Source: Phytoseiulus persimilis (Eukaryota > Arthropoda > Arachnida > Mesostigmata > Phytoseiidae). From it: a stretch of DNA of 64,000 bases. The stretch covers positions 42,590,745 to 42,654,744 of the forward strand of contig CM075102.1 of NCBI GenBank assembly GCA_037576195.1, given 5' to 3'. Below, piece after piece: positions 1 to 12,000 of the stretch (position 1 is the first letter of the stretch; each line of letters begins with the position of its first letter). Made by a program: the position numbers and the translations under genes. A model generated the notes under the pieces. That model saw only the letters and a list, made by a program, of their open reading frames with translations. It had not been told where the DNA came from and searched no databases.

Positions 1-3000
1 ACACACGGGCGCACTTGCTTAACACCTCAACATGAATGCACGTTCTGCTCACTAATTGCCAATTAACCCGAAGATAGATAGCACCGTCGATTACCCTCAA
101 GAACGTCATACAGAGGTAAACCGGACTCGAATGGAGAGTACTCGATTGCCGAAGCACAGGAGAGCAATCCTGCACATGCATAGAAACTATGTCCAGCGCG
201 CTCCCGTTCTGACGACCCGACGACAATTAGTGGCCGCACCAGGGGATTTCAACGAACTCCTTTTTCCTCCCGTTCTCCCTCCGAGAGATTTTCCGGGAGA
301 TTACCTCTGATCGCAACTTCGCACGACGGACTCGCGGCGGGCGCGACGCACAAACTGACCGACGAAACTGAGCGGAGACGTAAGCCGTAGAAGCCCTCTT
401 CCACTGCGACCGAAATGACTCGTTCCGATCAACAGCTTCAAACCCCACTTGAGAGGAGGCCACTCCCACCGCCAGCCATCAAGTCGGGAGTTCTCCGTTC
501 TTTTCCAAGCGGACGCCGACGTCCACGATCCCATAGGAAATTTGTTAACACAAGACCGGGGAGAGAAAGAGCGTGTCACTGTGGAGGATCGCTTTGTTCG
601 CCCGCGTAATGTGGCATCGGAACACGGCGAGGGAGAGGAGGGCGGGGACTGGTGGCGGGGTTCGTCGGTAGCGGGAAGTTTGCACGCGCGCTTCTGTTTT
701 TGTCAGAACGGAATAGTACATATACCACTGCGAGTTGTCTCAGCTGGACTTTTCTCGAGTTCTCGGCGGATCGGTCGGGGTTCTCCGGGCCAGAACTGCG
801 GGGGATGTGCATGGCTCTTTGACGTCAGCAGATGAGCCCGAAACCCGGGAAAAACGAAGAGGGGAGAAAGTCATTTATTTTCTCGCTTATTCTCGAATTA
901 CTCCAGCAGAGGCCGCTCCTGCAACTGCTGCCGCTTCAACAGCTGCCATTGCTTCTGATGGTGTCTCTGCTGTCGGAGCCACAACTGGGCGGCGGAAGAG
1001 ACTTCCATGAATTCAACCAGCAAACAAGCTCTCATCTTTTCAGCGCACCCGAACCGCCTCTGACTCGGCAAACTGTGTTGCCCCCAGTGATCAGAACCCC
1101 GTGCTCTCTGGAATTCATTCAGAGCAGACCGCGGCGAGTCTGCGAACGTTCCGAGGAGTTGAAATCCACGGCGCCGGGTGATGACAGGAATGATTTCCAA
1201 ACTTCCATCCATCTTGCGGCTGTGTGACTCCGCCGAATGGTTTTGTGGTTTCTTGGGCTATCGAGTCCAGAGTGTATGGAGTGAAGTCACTTTGACTCAC
1301 CGACGCTCAGGGGCCGATGTGATCGAGGATGTCGGTGAAAGTTCCAAAAGGGTTCCAGCAAGCACAGTCTGCGACGTGCGGTAGGAGCTCTAGATGGAGA
1401 ACAGACGAGCAATCACGTGGATTTCGATGAGAGAGTCGGTTCCCGTCTCCTGAGAACAACGGCAGTCGAAGGTTCGTTGATAGAGTTTGAGCCTGGAATC
1501 GGGAAGTTCATGAGGTGACAGAGGGCGTGGGGTGCGCTGACGACGTTGACAACACAAAGGAACAATGTGCTCGAGGGAAGAGCTCTCTCCACCTCGATGA
1601 ACTGTCGTAGGAGAACTTTCTCAACGTTATCCCGGTCCGGGATTCGTCAAGGAGCGCACATGACACATAACGAGCTGTATATGGACGAGCCACGGGTTAT
1701 GAACCGATCAATCAATCAATCGATAACTGATGCTGTTGAAGCGTTTCGGGCCTTCCCTCCTCACTCAATGCCCGGTCAGGGCTTGAAGTAATATTCAATA
1801 CGTCGTCGTGGTAGGGAGCCGGTCAATTGGAAGGAATCGGGAGATGCGCTGCGCGATCTCAGTCCACCACAATGCCGGCCTCGACTCTCCTATGTGAACG
1901 AATGATTAGTTTGCCTGCATCGAATTTGAGACGGAGGGAGCCTAGAGGGATATCGTGTCTTGGAAGGAAATTCATGCGCAGCCGTCCCGGGGACCTAACG
2001 CTCTGAAACTCATGTCGGACAAGGGAGATGTCGCCCTCGAGAGCTGTTTCGGCCGGCTAAGTTTCCGCCGCCGACACTTGTTCCTGCTTTCAGCGGCCTC
2101 AATCGTCCGCTTATTGAATCTCGTGTCGTCCGGGCGCCATCAGCTCCCTTCATTCATATCTGTCTCCATTCAGTTGAGCGTCAGTCAGTTATTTAGCGGC
2201 AGCGATACGTGTTCACCATTTCCTCTCTTAGGAAGTGCGTTGGCAGCTGCCAATCCGCTCGGAACATTCATGGGAAGCATTGAGCCGCATGAGAAAAATG
2301 AATTATTCCTTCATTCGCTTCCATGGTTGGCGCTTATTTCATAAATCATGTGTGGCGCGGTAAACGGCGGCGGGATCATTCTGTAACCAGATCCTGAAAG
2401 TGGAACGGGCGTCTAAGAGGAATCAGGAAGTCAAGAAACTGCCGCGAACAACCAATGCTCGCTGCAGACAGTTTCACGTGTCATACAAGGGAGCGTCCTC
2501 GGCCTCCGGCTTTGACAACTGATTCCAGAGCGGGGGTTTAGGGAAGGTCTACCGAGGAATAAAGACCGAGGCTGCCACAAAGTCATGAGAGGACAGGTTG
2601 TGATTCCTCCAGAAGGATATGAGTGCACGCACGTGCCGACGCGCGGGGTTCAGGTTTCAATCGCAGGCTCGTCCGTCCGAAGTGACTCCACTGATGATAC
2701 ATCAAAACGCGATGACGAGCCATCTGCCAACACCCTATTCCGAAAGAGGAAAAATTAACAACTTTGAATATCCGGCTTCCGGCTCAGCGAGCAGGAAATT
2801 ATTCCGCCCGAGGCGGGCTCTCATAATTAGTCTGTCACCCGAGACGCGTGCGGGAGTGCGTGTCAACTCCGGAATGCGCAACGAGATTTCCCCCGAATAG
2901 GCCAGCAAGAGCATCCTCCTCTCTCACTTATCCTACCGCCGCTGTCCCCTCGTGTCGGGGCGGAGAAATTTCGTGGTGTTGTTCCACGCGACCCCTGAGC

Positions 3001-3068
3001 GAACAGCGGCGTGGCTGGAGTTGACGAGAATCTGACGTGACGCAAACCAGAGTGAAGTTGTCCTGATG
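1..3068. other. Gene-free stretch at the left edge
   Basis: No gene is recognisable here. Open frames are short, overlap each other on both strands and resemble no family I know. A small CTG/CAG-leaning patch near 900-970 would encode Gln/Leu runs, but it has no supporting splice or start context. Missing 5' exons of the glutamate receptor could lie here or outside the window; I searched for the expected amino-terminal-domain motif and did not find it. Confidence 0.4.
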
Positions 3069-3074
3069 TTTATT
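3069..3074 (-). other. Polyadenylation signal AATAAA for GPHR
   Basis: The plus strand reads TTTATT, which is AATAAA on the minus strand. It lies about 70 bp past the GPHR stop codon, a normal distance for a short 3' UTR. That placement supports the GPHR frame being a transcribed gene. Confidence 0.6.
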
Positions 3075-3141
3075 GGAACTGACGGTGGAAGAAGAAAAGA
3101 TGAAGCTGCCGGAGAACTCCTCGGAGGAAGGAGGAGGGGCT

Positions 3142-4617
3142 CTAGGAGCCGCAGCCCAACGCAGGCTCGGATCCGCTTTGTGTACTATCTCGCAGTCCGA
3201 ATAATTTCCTGTCACGCCGCGGGTTCCTTGCGGGGATGGACGCTGGCGGGTGGTGATTCAAATAGAGGAACCAGATCCAGAACACGCCACTCGTGAGGAA
3301 AATAACGTCGAACCAGCGGTGGTAAAAGCGGAACCGAAGATTTCCCAACATCGTTGACACGCTGCTGCGGTACTTGGCGGGCAGATTCGATCGGAGGAGC
3401 AGAACCGATGAGACCAAGTAGATTCCCATGAGCTCGGCCAGCGCGAGAACCACGAGATTGAGACACCAGGGTCGAGCCACAGCGGCGAAGAAACGGCACA
3501 GGTTCCTGAGCAGTCCCCGGATGTTGAACACGATGAGGAGACTGACGAGCGCGAACGAAATGTGCTGCGACCAGAAGCCGACGTCGAAGCGCATGCCCGC
3601 GTGCTCCACAGCGATCTGCAACCAACGCGTCACTGGATCGGTGTGCCCCACTCGGTTGAATATGATGTTCACAGCGCTCTTGAAGCACTTCCAGACGCTG
3701 AACAATGACAACAGACCGCCGAGCGCGTTGAAGTATTTGCCTTTCCAAGTACGCGACCATTGCAGGCGAGCCCAGGCCCTGTGGGCGGCGACATTGTCTA
3801 AAAATTGCGTCCGGCTCAACTCCTGGAGTGCTTCAATTTCGGCCAGGAGCTGTCTCTCCGAGTGGCCCTGGGATGGCCCAACGGCGGCCACGACCGAGTC
3901 GCTGACCCGTTTGCGAAAACTGTCCCAAAAACTGTTCCGGAACGAGGGTTTTGTCGCTGTGTGCATCCCCTGCCGGAGGATGACGAGGCGCTTTTTCTTC
4001 AGCGAAACGATGTCCATCGTCTGCCTGAGTCGCTTCTCCCCGTGCACGACGTGCTCTCTGCTGATGGGGTGCATGAAGAACGACATTGTGTTGTAGGGTT
4101 GATTCACGGCGCCGAAGCCGCTCAGCAGAGCTATGAGCGTGACGCCTACGACTCCCACCCGACTGATAATCTGCTCCATGCTAAACGCGGCGTGGTTCCG
4201 GTGCCGGATGGGAAACGTGTCCCCCAGCTTCCAGAACAACGCGAGAAAAGCCAGCCATAACAGCAGCGACAGCAGTTTCTTAGCGAAGCGGAATCTCATT
4301 AGGAACGCGATGTTTTCTATGACATGGCGGCCAGCGTTCAGCGGAATGACGACGGTGAGCATAACGAGGAGCAGGGCCAGCACGGTGCGCCAGACGACAG
4401 CTCGTGTCGAGGTTTGCAATGCCCCGCAAATTTCGAAAATCACCAACTCGAACAGCGTGCAGCAAAGCGCGAAAGTCGCGGAGAACAAGGTCCGCACCGT
4501 GGCCGGGCCACGTCGCTCGTGGTTCCGGTAAAGAGCGCGCACACAGAAAGTCCATCCTCCGATGAGGAACACCGCTTGCGAGCACAAAATCACGGCCAGG
4601 TCGTGTAACAGTTCCAT
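3142..4617 (-). CDS. GPHR: Golgi pH regulator (GPHR/GPR89 family), intronless
   Basis: Encodes 491 residues matching GPHR/GPR89, a multi-pass Golgi membrane protein reported to act as an anion channel needed for Golgi acidification (GTG proteins in plants). Recognisable family blocks include LSGFGAVNQPYNTM, the KKKR segment after it, FKGKYFN-like KGKYFNALGG, DPVTRWLQIAVEHAG, FWSQHISFALVSLLIVFNIRGLL and FYHRWFDVIFL near the end. About nine hydrophobic segments flank a cytosolic loop. The start at 4617 is chosen because MELLHDLAVILCSQ lines up residue for residue with the N-terminus of vertebrate GPR89, and AAC precedes the ATG. An in-frame ATG at 4761 would add 48 residues. The C-terminus runs about 25 residues past the vertebrate end. 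There are no introns and no breaks, whereas vertebrate genes have many exons. The family call is firm; the exact start is nearly so. Confidence 0.93.
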   Translation of the reverse strand: MELLHDLAVILCSQAVFLIGGWTFCVRALYRNHERRGPATVRTLFSATFALCCTLFELVIFEICGALQTSTRAVVWRTVLALLLVMLTVVIPLNAGRHVIENIAFLMRFRFAKKLLSLLLWLAFLALFWKLGDTFPIRHRNHAAFSMEQIISRVGVVGVTLIALLSGFGAVNQPYNTMSFFMHPISREHVVHGEKRLRQTMDIVSLKKKRLVILRQGMHTATKPSFRNSFWDSFRKRVSDSVVAAVGPSQGHSERQLLAEIEALQELSRTQFLDNVAAHRAWARLQWSRTWKGKYFNALGGLLSLFSVWKCFKSAVNIIFNRVGHTDPVTRWLQIAVEHAGMRFDVGFWSQHISFALVSLLIVFNIRGLLRNLCRFFAAVARPWCLNLVVLALAELMGIYLVSSVLLLRSNLPAKYRSSVSTMLGNLRFRFYHRWFDVIFLTSGVFWIWFLYLNHHPPASIPARNPRRDRKLFGLRDSTQSGSEPALGCGS

Positions 4618-7600
4618 GTTGACGACGTTGCGAACGACATCGATGGCGACGACAACGAAATAAACAGAGGGCACCCCTGCGAGTGACTCGTCCTCGTGGT
4701 CAGCCCGATGGGTTCGCCCTTCTGGTTCAGTGATCGCCATGCTGAGCAGCGTGTTGTCCATTACTCGAGCCAGGAAGGAACGATTCAAGCTTAGGCTGCT
4801 TATTTTCCGCTACATTCCACCTGACTTCTGGTGGACACTGCCAATCCGTGGCCTTGTCCTTCGAGCTGAGCACAGTGGAGCTTTGTCATGCACCGCGTGC
4901 AGAAGCACTCGAACCACTCACTGCCAAATCGGATACAATCGGGCCTCTTCGCTGGGCTCGAGGCTCTCGGAGGTCCCCTCAAGCGAAAGGTATTCGCGGC
5001 TGAGACCAAGATCATCGAAACATCGATTCGACCGAAACCCAACTAAACCAGAGAACAGCAATCAAACCGAGCGATGCTGACTGCGCGGAAAACGGAGTGC
5101 CGTTGGAGCTTCGGGTGTATTCATATAGCAGCGACTATCTTGCCAGTCTGGTGTGCGGCCAGTTCGGCACGCTCGATTCGGCGAGAGATGTCCTGGAGCC
5201 TCAGCCCACAAAGTGAAACACCGAGGCTGGTAGCCATGACTGGTAATTTCTGTTGTCAGATGAAGAAGGCGGCCTGCGAGACAGATGTCGACATATTGGG
5301 AGAAAATATCCTGATATGATTACCGCTGTTATCGGAACGAGAGGAAGCGGCTTGTTAGCTGAATTGCTTCGCAGAGGGCTCATCCGAGGGCTGAGCCAGA
5401 TCCAGGTCCGCCGGAGGCAGGTCCGCCGGCCGGCCGGCCGGCCAGCAGCTGAGCATCCAGACATCTGGTGGTCTTGCTACGCCGACGTCAGAGCAAGGTG
5501 TCGTTCGATAGTCTGAACCAGGGAGGTTCGCCCGCTGTCGCTAATAAAAATGCCCAATATCGAGCACAGCAGTTGGATCCAGGAACTTTTGGGGAGACGG
5601 AAACAAGAAAAACAAGAGAGGAAACTTCCGCTGTTAATGGGGACTCTATCGGAAAATTGTTACCGCGGTTGAATCCTGCATTTCGATATACGTCCGCTGC
5701 GGGGGAAGCGTCCTTTAATCGTTCGGAAGTCCGACATTTAACTGTCGTCCAGCTGTAACTTGGCCAGACGCGGGCTGAGGCCGGCAACTACAGAACGACG
5801 TATAAAAGTTTTTACGACTCGAACGTCAACCAGGCTCGTGGCCGGTCAGCTGGACTCGCAAAGAACTTGCCAATTCCGTACGTAAATCTGACCATTTCAT
5901 CTAACAGCCCTTCTGCATCTAGTTGGAGCGAACCTAACTGAAACTCAACGGACGCTCCAATAAATGGCCGCAACCGTGGAAGAGTTCCGCGCTGCCGGAG
6001 ACGTAAACCGAGAATTCAGCGTCGGGACAGCAGGACGATTTTCCGGGGTTTTTCGAAAACGAAGCGCGGAAAACGAATTCATGGAATCAAGGTTAATCCG
6101 AATTTATGGACTTCGGACGCAAACGCGGTTGCCAGCAAAACGAAACGATTCCGAACCGAGACGCGTGAAATTCCGAGGGAAGTGCGAAGCCATAACTCAG
6201 AGCTGGGAGCGGAACGGGGGAGATTCATGTCGGAAAAATACCGAGTACGGAAAACTGGTCGTGCGAAAAATTGAGCAGAGGCATGTTGTTTCGATGGAAC
6301 ACTCCCCTGTTCCCGAACGGAGGATGGTTAGCAGACAAACGGTCGCGTCGGAAGAAGGCTAAGGAGGAATTCGTAATAAAGTTGACGGATGGAGTGATGG
6401 ATTGCCCTCGGCGCGGCATTGATGCGTGAATGACAAATGCAGCCAGCAACGCATTAACATTGGAACAATACGGAGAAGCCGTCTTCAAAGTCGGAGCGGT
6501 GGCCGGACAGTCGTTCGCTGCCTGCAGTTGAAGAACAGTTGGTAAAACGAGAAAAATCTTCCAAGGCTGGCCTGAGAACTCCGTTCCGTCTTCCAGTTGA
6601 GGATCATTCTATACCGGGAGGGGGACCACTAGAGCTTTTTTCTGTTCGAGCTCTGTGTAAGCATGCGTAGCCCTCTCGACAGGTCACTCCTGGAGCTGTG
6701 GAAGAGTCTCGAATGAATCCGGTCGACTGGATAGTTTAGGCGAAATTTCTCGCCGACCAGCGAGGCATCCAAGCAAGCGAGGTGCGGATGGCATCTGAGC
6801 GGCCTTCCATGATTAGAACTCTCCTTCGCTTCGGACATATTTTCCATGGAGCGTGCAACGAGGGGATTCCGACCGCAATCGTGTTCTCCGGGATTCGCGC
6901 CGGAGTGTTTGCCCCATCACTCGAATCCTTCGCACGCGGAGGCACCTCTTCAGAGGAGCGTAGGACTAGCATCGTGTTTCCCCGCCATAGAGCTTTCTGA
7001 AATTCGTTCAAGAACGTTATACTTAGGACGCTGCATTCCCGGAGGCCTTCCTCTCGCTGACGATAAAATGCGTTCGGCAGAAATGCTTCGGGTCGCATGC
7101 ACGCACCAATTCAGTTTTCGAAGGCCCCGCGTCGCTCATCGAAGCCTCGCAAACAGCGGGCTGGGAGGAAATCTGGACTCTCCGGAATCTCGAACTATTT
7201 CAGGAAGGAACGGGGAAACACCAGGAGAGAGCGAGGGAGACAATGGAAGGGCTTGAGCTGGAGGAAAAAAAGAGGAGGGAGGAGCGATGATTCCTGGGTA
7301 TAGAGAATGCAAAGGCGGCGGGAATCTCAAGAAGCCTCACCTCGAGTCAATACAGTCAACTCACTGAGGAATTTTAGGTACTTTCCTGCTGTATTCCTGG
7401 GGAAAGGCTTTTTTATTTCTCTCTTCATCTTCCTGTTCGAGAAGTGGGCCATAATGGATCACTAGCTCTCTGCCGGAGCATCAGGTGGAGGTCGGTCTGC
7501 AGGAAACCAGCCAACTAACTCACCGAGCAGACTGGTGAAGCTTCTCCCATGCCTCGGGGAAAATGACGGATCCCTGATGAACGGTTTTCGTCCTCGCGTT

Positions 7601-8768
7601 CCCGACTCGTCCGCTCCCGTCGAGTGTTCGCTCCCGAGGAGGCATTACGCTAGGAATGGTGGTCGTGGAGATGCTTGCGCGGAAACGGCTCGCCGGCCAA
7701 CGAGTGTTCGGCGGCATTTCTCAACCCAAGCCAATTCGCCGAGCTGTTCGGGCCATTAGTCGACGAACGAACCCGTTGTGTGGGCTGAATTGTGAAAAAT
7801 TCACCTCACCCGCTTTGCTCAGAGCCGTAGCTCGGAGCCGGGGGTTCGGTACATATGAGGAGTTCGTAGGAAGGCGATGTGATAGTGGAGGAGCTTTGAG
7901 AGAAGAAACTGGCGAACGGAAAATCGCAGAGGACCGGGCGATGCGGAGAAAACAACGCGGGACGCGCAGCGAACGAAATGAATGCTCGGGCATCAAGGAG
8001 CAAGAAAGAGGGAGACGAAGCGAAGCGAGAAGCAGCAGAGGGCCAAAAGCAGTAAACTTGACAATCAGCTGTTTACAATGCGAAACCCGGCGAGGTTCCG
8101 TCCCGCCGTAGTGTTCGCAGAGTGCCTTCCTCTCCATTGTTGGAGTGGTCGTCGTTGATATTGTCGACTGCGTCGCGTCGCATCGCTTCACAACGTCGAC
8201 TTTATGGGGTTCAGACGATCGGTGCCGAACCGGATCTGTCTAAAATGAAGAGCAGAATGGAGCGAAGAAAGCCGAAAAACGCGGGGTTCTTGCGGGCGAT
8301 AACGGGAATCAACTGACGAGCGTAGAGGGCAAAGTTATGACCCGCTAGGTTTTCCGAGAGGTTCACAAGAGCACGCAGCGCACATCTGTTTACTACGGTG
8401 AGGTTCGTCCCATCTATCGTTCCGCTGGACATTATTCATCGCCATGTAGGACGCAGCCGAGCTGAATGAAGACGGGTCCAACTCTAGTACAAGAACTTCA
8501 ATCGATGTCGAAAACGCGATCCCATAACCGAAACCAAAAGTTTCCATTCGAATTTTTTGCGGGTTCGTCATTTCTCCAGGGACGCTATTGAATCGCCCCG
8601 CTCGCGGGAACATAGCGTTCTTCTTCTCCTTGGAACCGTTTCTTCTTTCCCAAACTAGAGCTTCGTCGGCCAGACAGAACAGTGCTTTGTGTAGATGCAG
8701 TGTGTCACAAACGGGGGGCGGGGGTCAAGGTCGGCCACAAAACCTAATTCCTTTCGTTTCCTTTCCAG
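4618..8768. other. Intergenic or receptor 5' intron, no gene seen
   Basis: Nothing supportable is coded here. A GGCC tandem (about five units, 5421-5442) makes a strongly self-complementary GC patch. The last 30 bp before 8769 are a pyrimidine-rich splice acceptor tract, so at least the right part is receptor intron. An upstream receptor exon should exist somewhere to the left, because exon 8769-9020 begins inside a codon. Confidence 0.4.
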
Positions 8769-9020
8769 TATGCACATTGCTAGAAGAGGGGGTTGCCGCC
8801 GTCTTTGGGCCGCAGTCTACCGACGCATCGTTCGCGGTGCGTTCGGCTTGCGAGACTCTAGACGTCCCACACATCGAGACTCATTGGGACTACCGGTCCC
8901 GAACAACTAACCACTCCCTGAACCTGTACCCACACCCCTCAGCTCTAGGGAAGGCCTATCTCGACTTTATTAAGTATAAGGACTGGAAGAACTTCGCCAT
9001 TCTCTACGAAGAGAACGACG
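8769..9020 (+). CDS. Receptor exon a (amino-terminal domain)
   Basis: Follows the acceptor CCTTTCCAG and ends before GTGAGT. It begins with the last two bases of a codon, so another coding exon precedes it. It encodes the conserved core [10 protein letters not shown] and the [10 protein letters not shown] segment, and ends YEEND plus one base. This is the first receptor exon visible; the matching region in vertebrate kainate receptors starts about 80-90 residues into the protein. Confidence 0.9.
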
Positions 9021-12000
9021 GTGAGTGCTTTACACAAAGTATTCGCGAGGCTCTCACACAAAGGAGCTCCGATCCCCAAAGTTGTTGGAGACTCACAATT
9101 AGAGAAGTAGTATAGCAGGACATTCGGAGCTGGCCGTTCTTCCTACAGTGCCGTGATTGGAAGGGGACGTAGGAGGAGCTGCCCGGACCGGGCAAGACTG
9201 CGTTTCCGATGGACATACGTTCCCGCCGCGTTGCGTTCTGCTTGCGTACTCGGTATCGAAAGAACTCGAATCGAGATTCGCGGAGCATCTCAGCGGATTC
9301 TTTCTGTTTTGCGTCGTCCGATTCTCTTTCGGCGAAGAACACTCTCTCTCCGAGGAAGAACAATGCCCCAGCGTTAGTCAATCAGAGCAAGATCGAAATT
9401 CAGAAGATAAAGAAGTTCAGGGACCTGCGCTCCTTGCCTTCATTGAGGAAGTCGCAGCAGCGAGACCTCGGGTTACTCAAAAACGGAAGCCCTGAAATGT
9501 CCCCTGTGTTTCTCAAGAACTTCTGACTGCGTTGATAAGACTATCCTCAAAGTGCCGAGAAACAATGGGTTCGTTCGGGAGCGAATCGGAGCCGGGCAGA
9601 CGCATCGGGGCCGTTTCCTGCAGAGATAGCGTTGTCGGTCGTTCCTTCGTAGGTTCGCCGTCGCTCGGCTACCAGGCACGAATTCTAATCGACTACGCAC
9701 GCTCATTCATTTATTAATCATGGCCATAATATTTCAAACGTGCCGTGCTAGGCACCAGATCAGTGCGAGTCATGAAATTCCCAGCAACCGTTTGCCCTCC
9801 CCCGACCACGTCCGCGGCGAACAACAATGACGACACCCAAGCTTGCTTAATATGCGCATTTAAAGCGGACTCATGGAAAACTGTGTAGGCTTCCAGGCTT
9901 CCCTGGAAGCTGGCGACTCTATTTGACCTGTACGGCCACCGGCAACAGCAGCAGCTGTCTAGCAAACACGGTCCCGACTCAATCGCCTAATACGCGGGGG
10001 ATAGTTTCGGTGGGGTGCCTCGCGGCAAAGGAACCCAGGCTCAGAGCTCCAACCCGACTCGAGTCCAGAGTTACGATCCAGAAGGACTCGATCGCCGTCG
10101 AGCCAACAGGCAGAGAATCAGCCAAGCGAGTCGGGGTCGACATCCCTAGCGGGCAAGTGATATGTTCAACACACGTCGTTCGGCTGTCATCCATGCTGAA
10201 GGGGCATCCATCACGATAACGTTGTTATCTTTCAAACGAGCTGCCGGCTCCGACGGGATGCGTGGCGAGCTGTCATTGTCGACATCCATCGTGATTTTGA
10301 TGCATCTTCATGGGCCTAGTTAGGGGAATCGTTTCCGCGGCACCATCTGTTGCGGGTCAGCGAAGACGGTTCGAAGAAGGAGAGTTCCATCCTGTCGGCG
10401 CACGTCGCGCTGGCTGGGGCGCGCTCCGTCCATGAAAAGGGCTGGATCTCCCCAGTGAGGCTCGAGAGAGGGAAAGCGGTGACCAGATGGATCACATTTA
10501 TAAGGAGGGCTTCAAGATTGCAGCAGGGACTCGACGGCGGCTGTAAAAGTATGCATTGACGTAGGTGAACCACGGCGGTCGTCGGGGAAGGATAATTACG
10601 AAAACCTGATTTTTCCCCGACCACTGGTTCCGCCACGGCCTGGAATTTTTAATGACTCCTCCCTCGTCGGGTATCTCGTCTTATTTACATATTCCTCCTA
10701 GCGATCGGGTGCTGCGAGATGCTCGTTTTTTTTTTGTCATACGACACGCTTCTGTAGCTCACCACGCCGAGCTGCGAAACCCGTGAGGATACGCCCCGCC
10801 GGGTTTGCTTTGCGTCGACAACACCGGGGAGAGCTTCTGCGGGAAAGGTTCCCACCACAAAAGTTGAGTGATCGCAGCTCGCCCCGGCGTTCCTCCGCGC
10901 CCCGCACGGTGGCGCGGAGATGCTGAAATCGCTCAGAAATCGGACGTTGATCAACGATCCTGATCGCCGCCAACGCAGTCAGAAGCTTCTCCCGAGCGTT
11001 TCCTCGTCCTCGGGGAACGGCCACTGCAATTCATCCAAATCTGTCAGATAGCCGATGGGAATCGACAGCAGTGATGTCGAGCTTCCTTCGGTCCGAGCCT
11101 CCAGAATCATTCCCGAGAATCATTTCTCCAGGGAGAAATCGCCCGGCACGATGGGTAAATTCTTCGTCTGCTTTTCCTGTGATCCTCTCATCGAGGATTC
11201 GGTTGAGCGTGGCTCAGGGACGATCAGCGCGGGTATATCGAGTGAACGAGTGTTATTCGGCAAAAAGCAGAGAGCAAGACAATTAGGCACTTCTGTCCAG
11301 TTGGAAGGGCACTTTGTCTAGCCGACCGGCGCGAACCCGTTTGTGAAAGACGCTCTACGAGGTCTCTTCTGAGCATTCATCAACGAGAAGCCTCGCCGCC
11401 CCTTTGCTTCTGCGGTTCTGCGCCATGGTGGAACGGAGAAGTAGGAGCAGCGGCCGCTGGAGCCACCAAGACTGCGGCTGTGGTGAGATATCCCTAGCTT
11501 GGTCCCTCCGCCACGCCCGCAGCCGGAGTTTCTACTTGCGAAGAAGCCGAAAGCGGAGCTGCCCCACTGGTTGCAGCCGGCCCGTTCTCAGACCTCCGGG
11601 AGTTCAAACGGAGCTTTCCAGGAACCGGTTGTTCTCTTCGCTCTCCTACACCATAGCGTGCCGAATCGGCTCCATTCCCGGCGGGAGTGACACAAGCCGC
11701 CGTGCAGATTTAGTTCCAGGCCAGCTGTCGGCCCGCTGATCAACATCGCTGGCGGAGATCCACGGCACGAAGGACATGAGTGGGAGACAAGAGCATGGAA
11801 AGGCATCGGATGCTTTTGATTGCTCATCGCTGTTATCGGGCTGAACAGGGTTGATCTTGCCTCTGGCCAAGGGCCTGAAAGGATCAGTCGGAGGGTGATT
11901 GCTGATTTGGATGTTGCCGTTCGTCTGCGCAATAATCACCCCGAGGCGACCCGCCGAGCAAAAGACAACAGCTGCAAGAAATCTAATATTGATGTAGAAA

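Noticed and set aside
3212-3760. 182-codon minus-strand frame inside GPHR
   Set aside because: It is an out-of-frame shadow of the conserved GPHR coding sequence.
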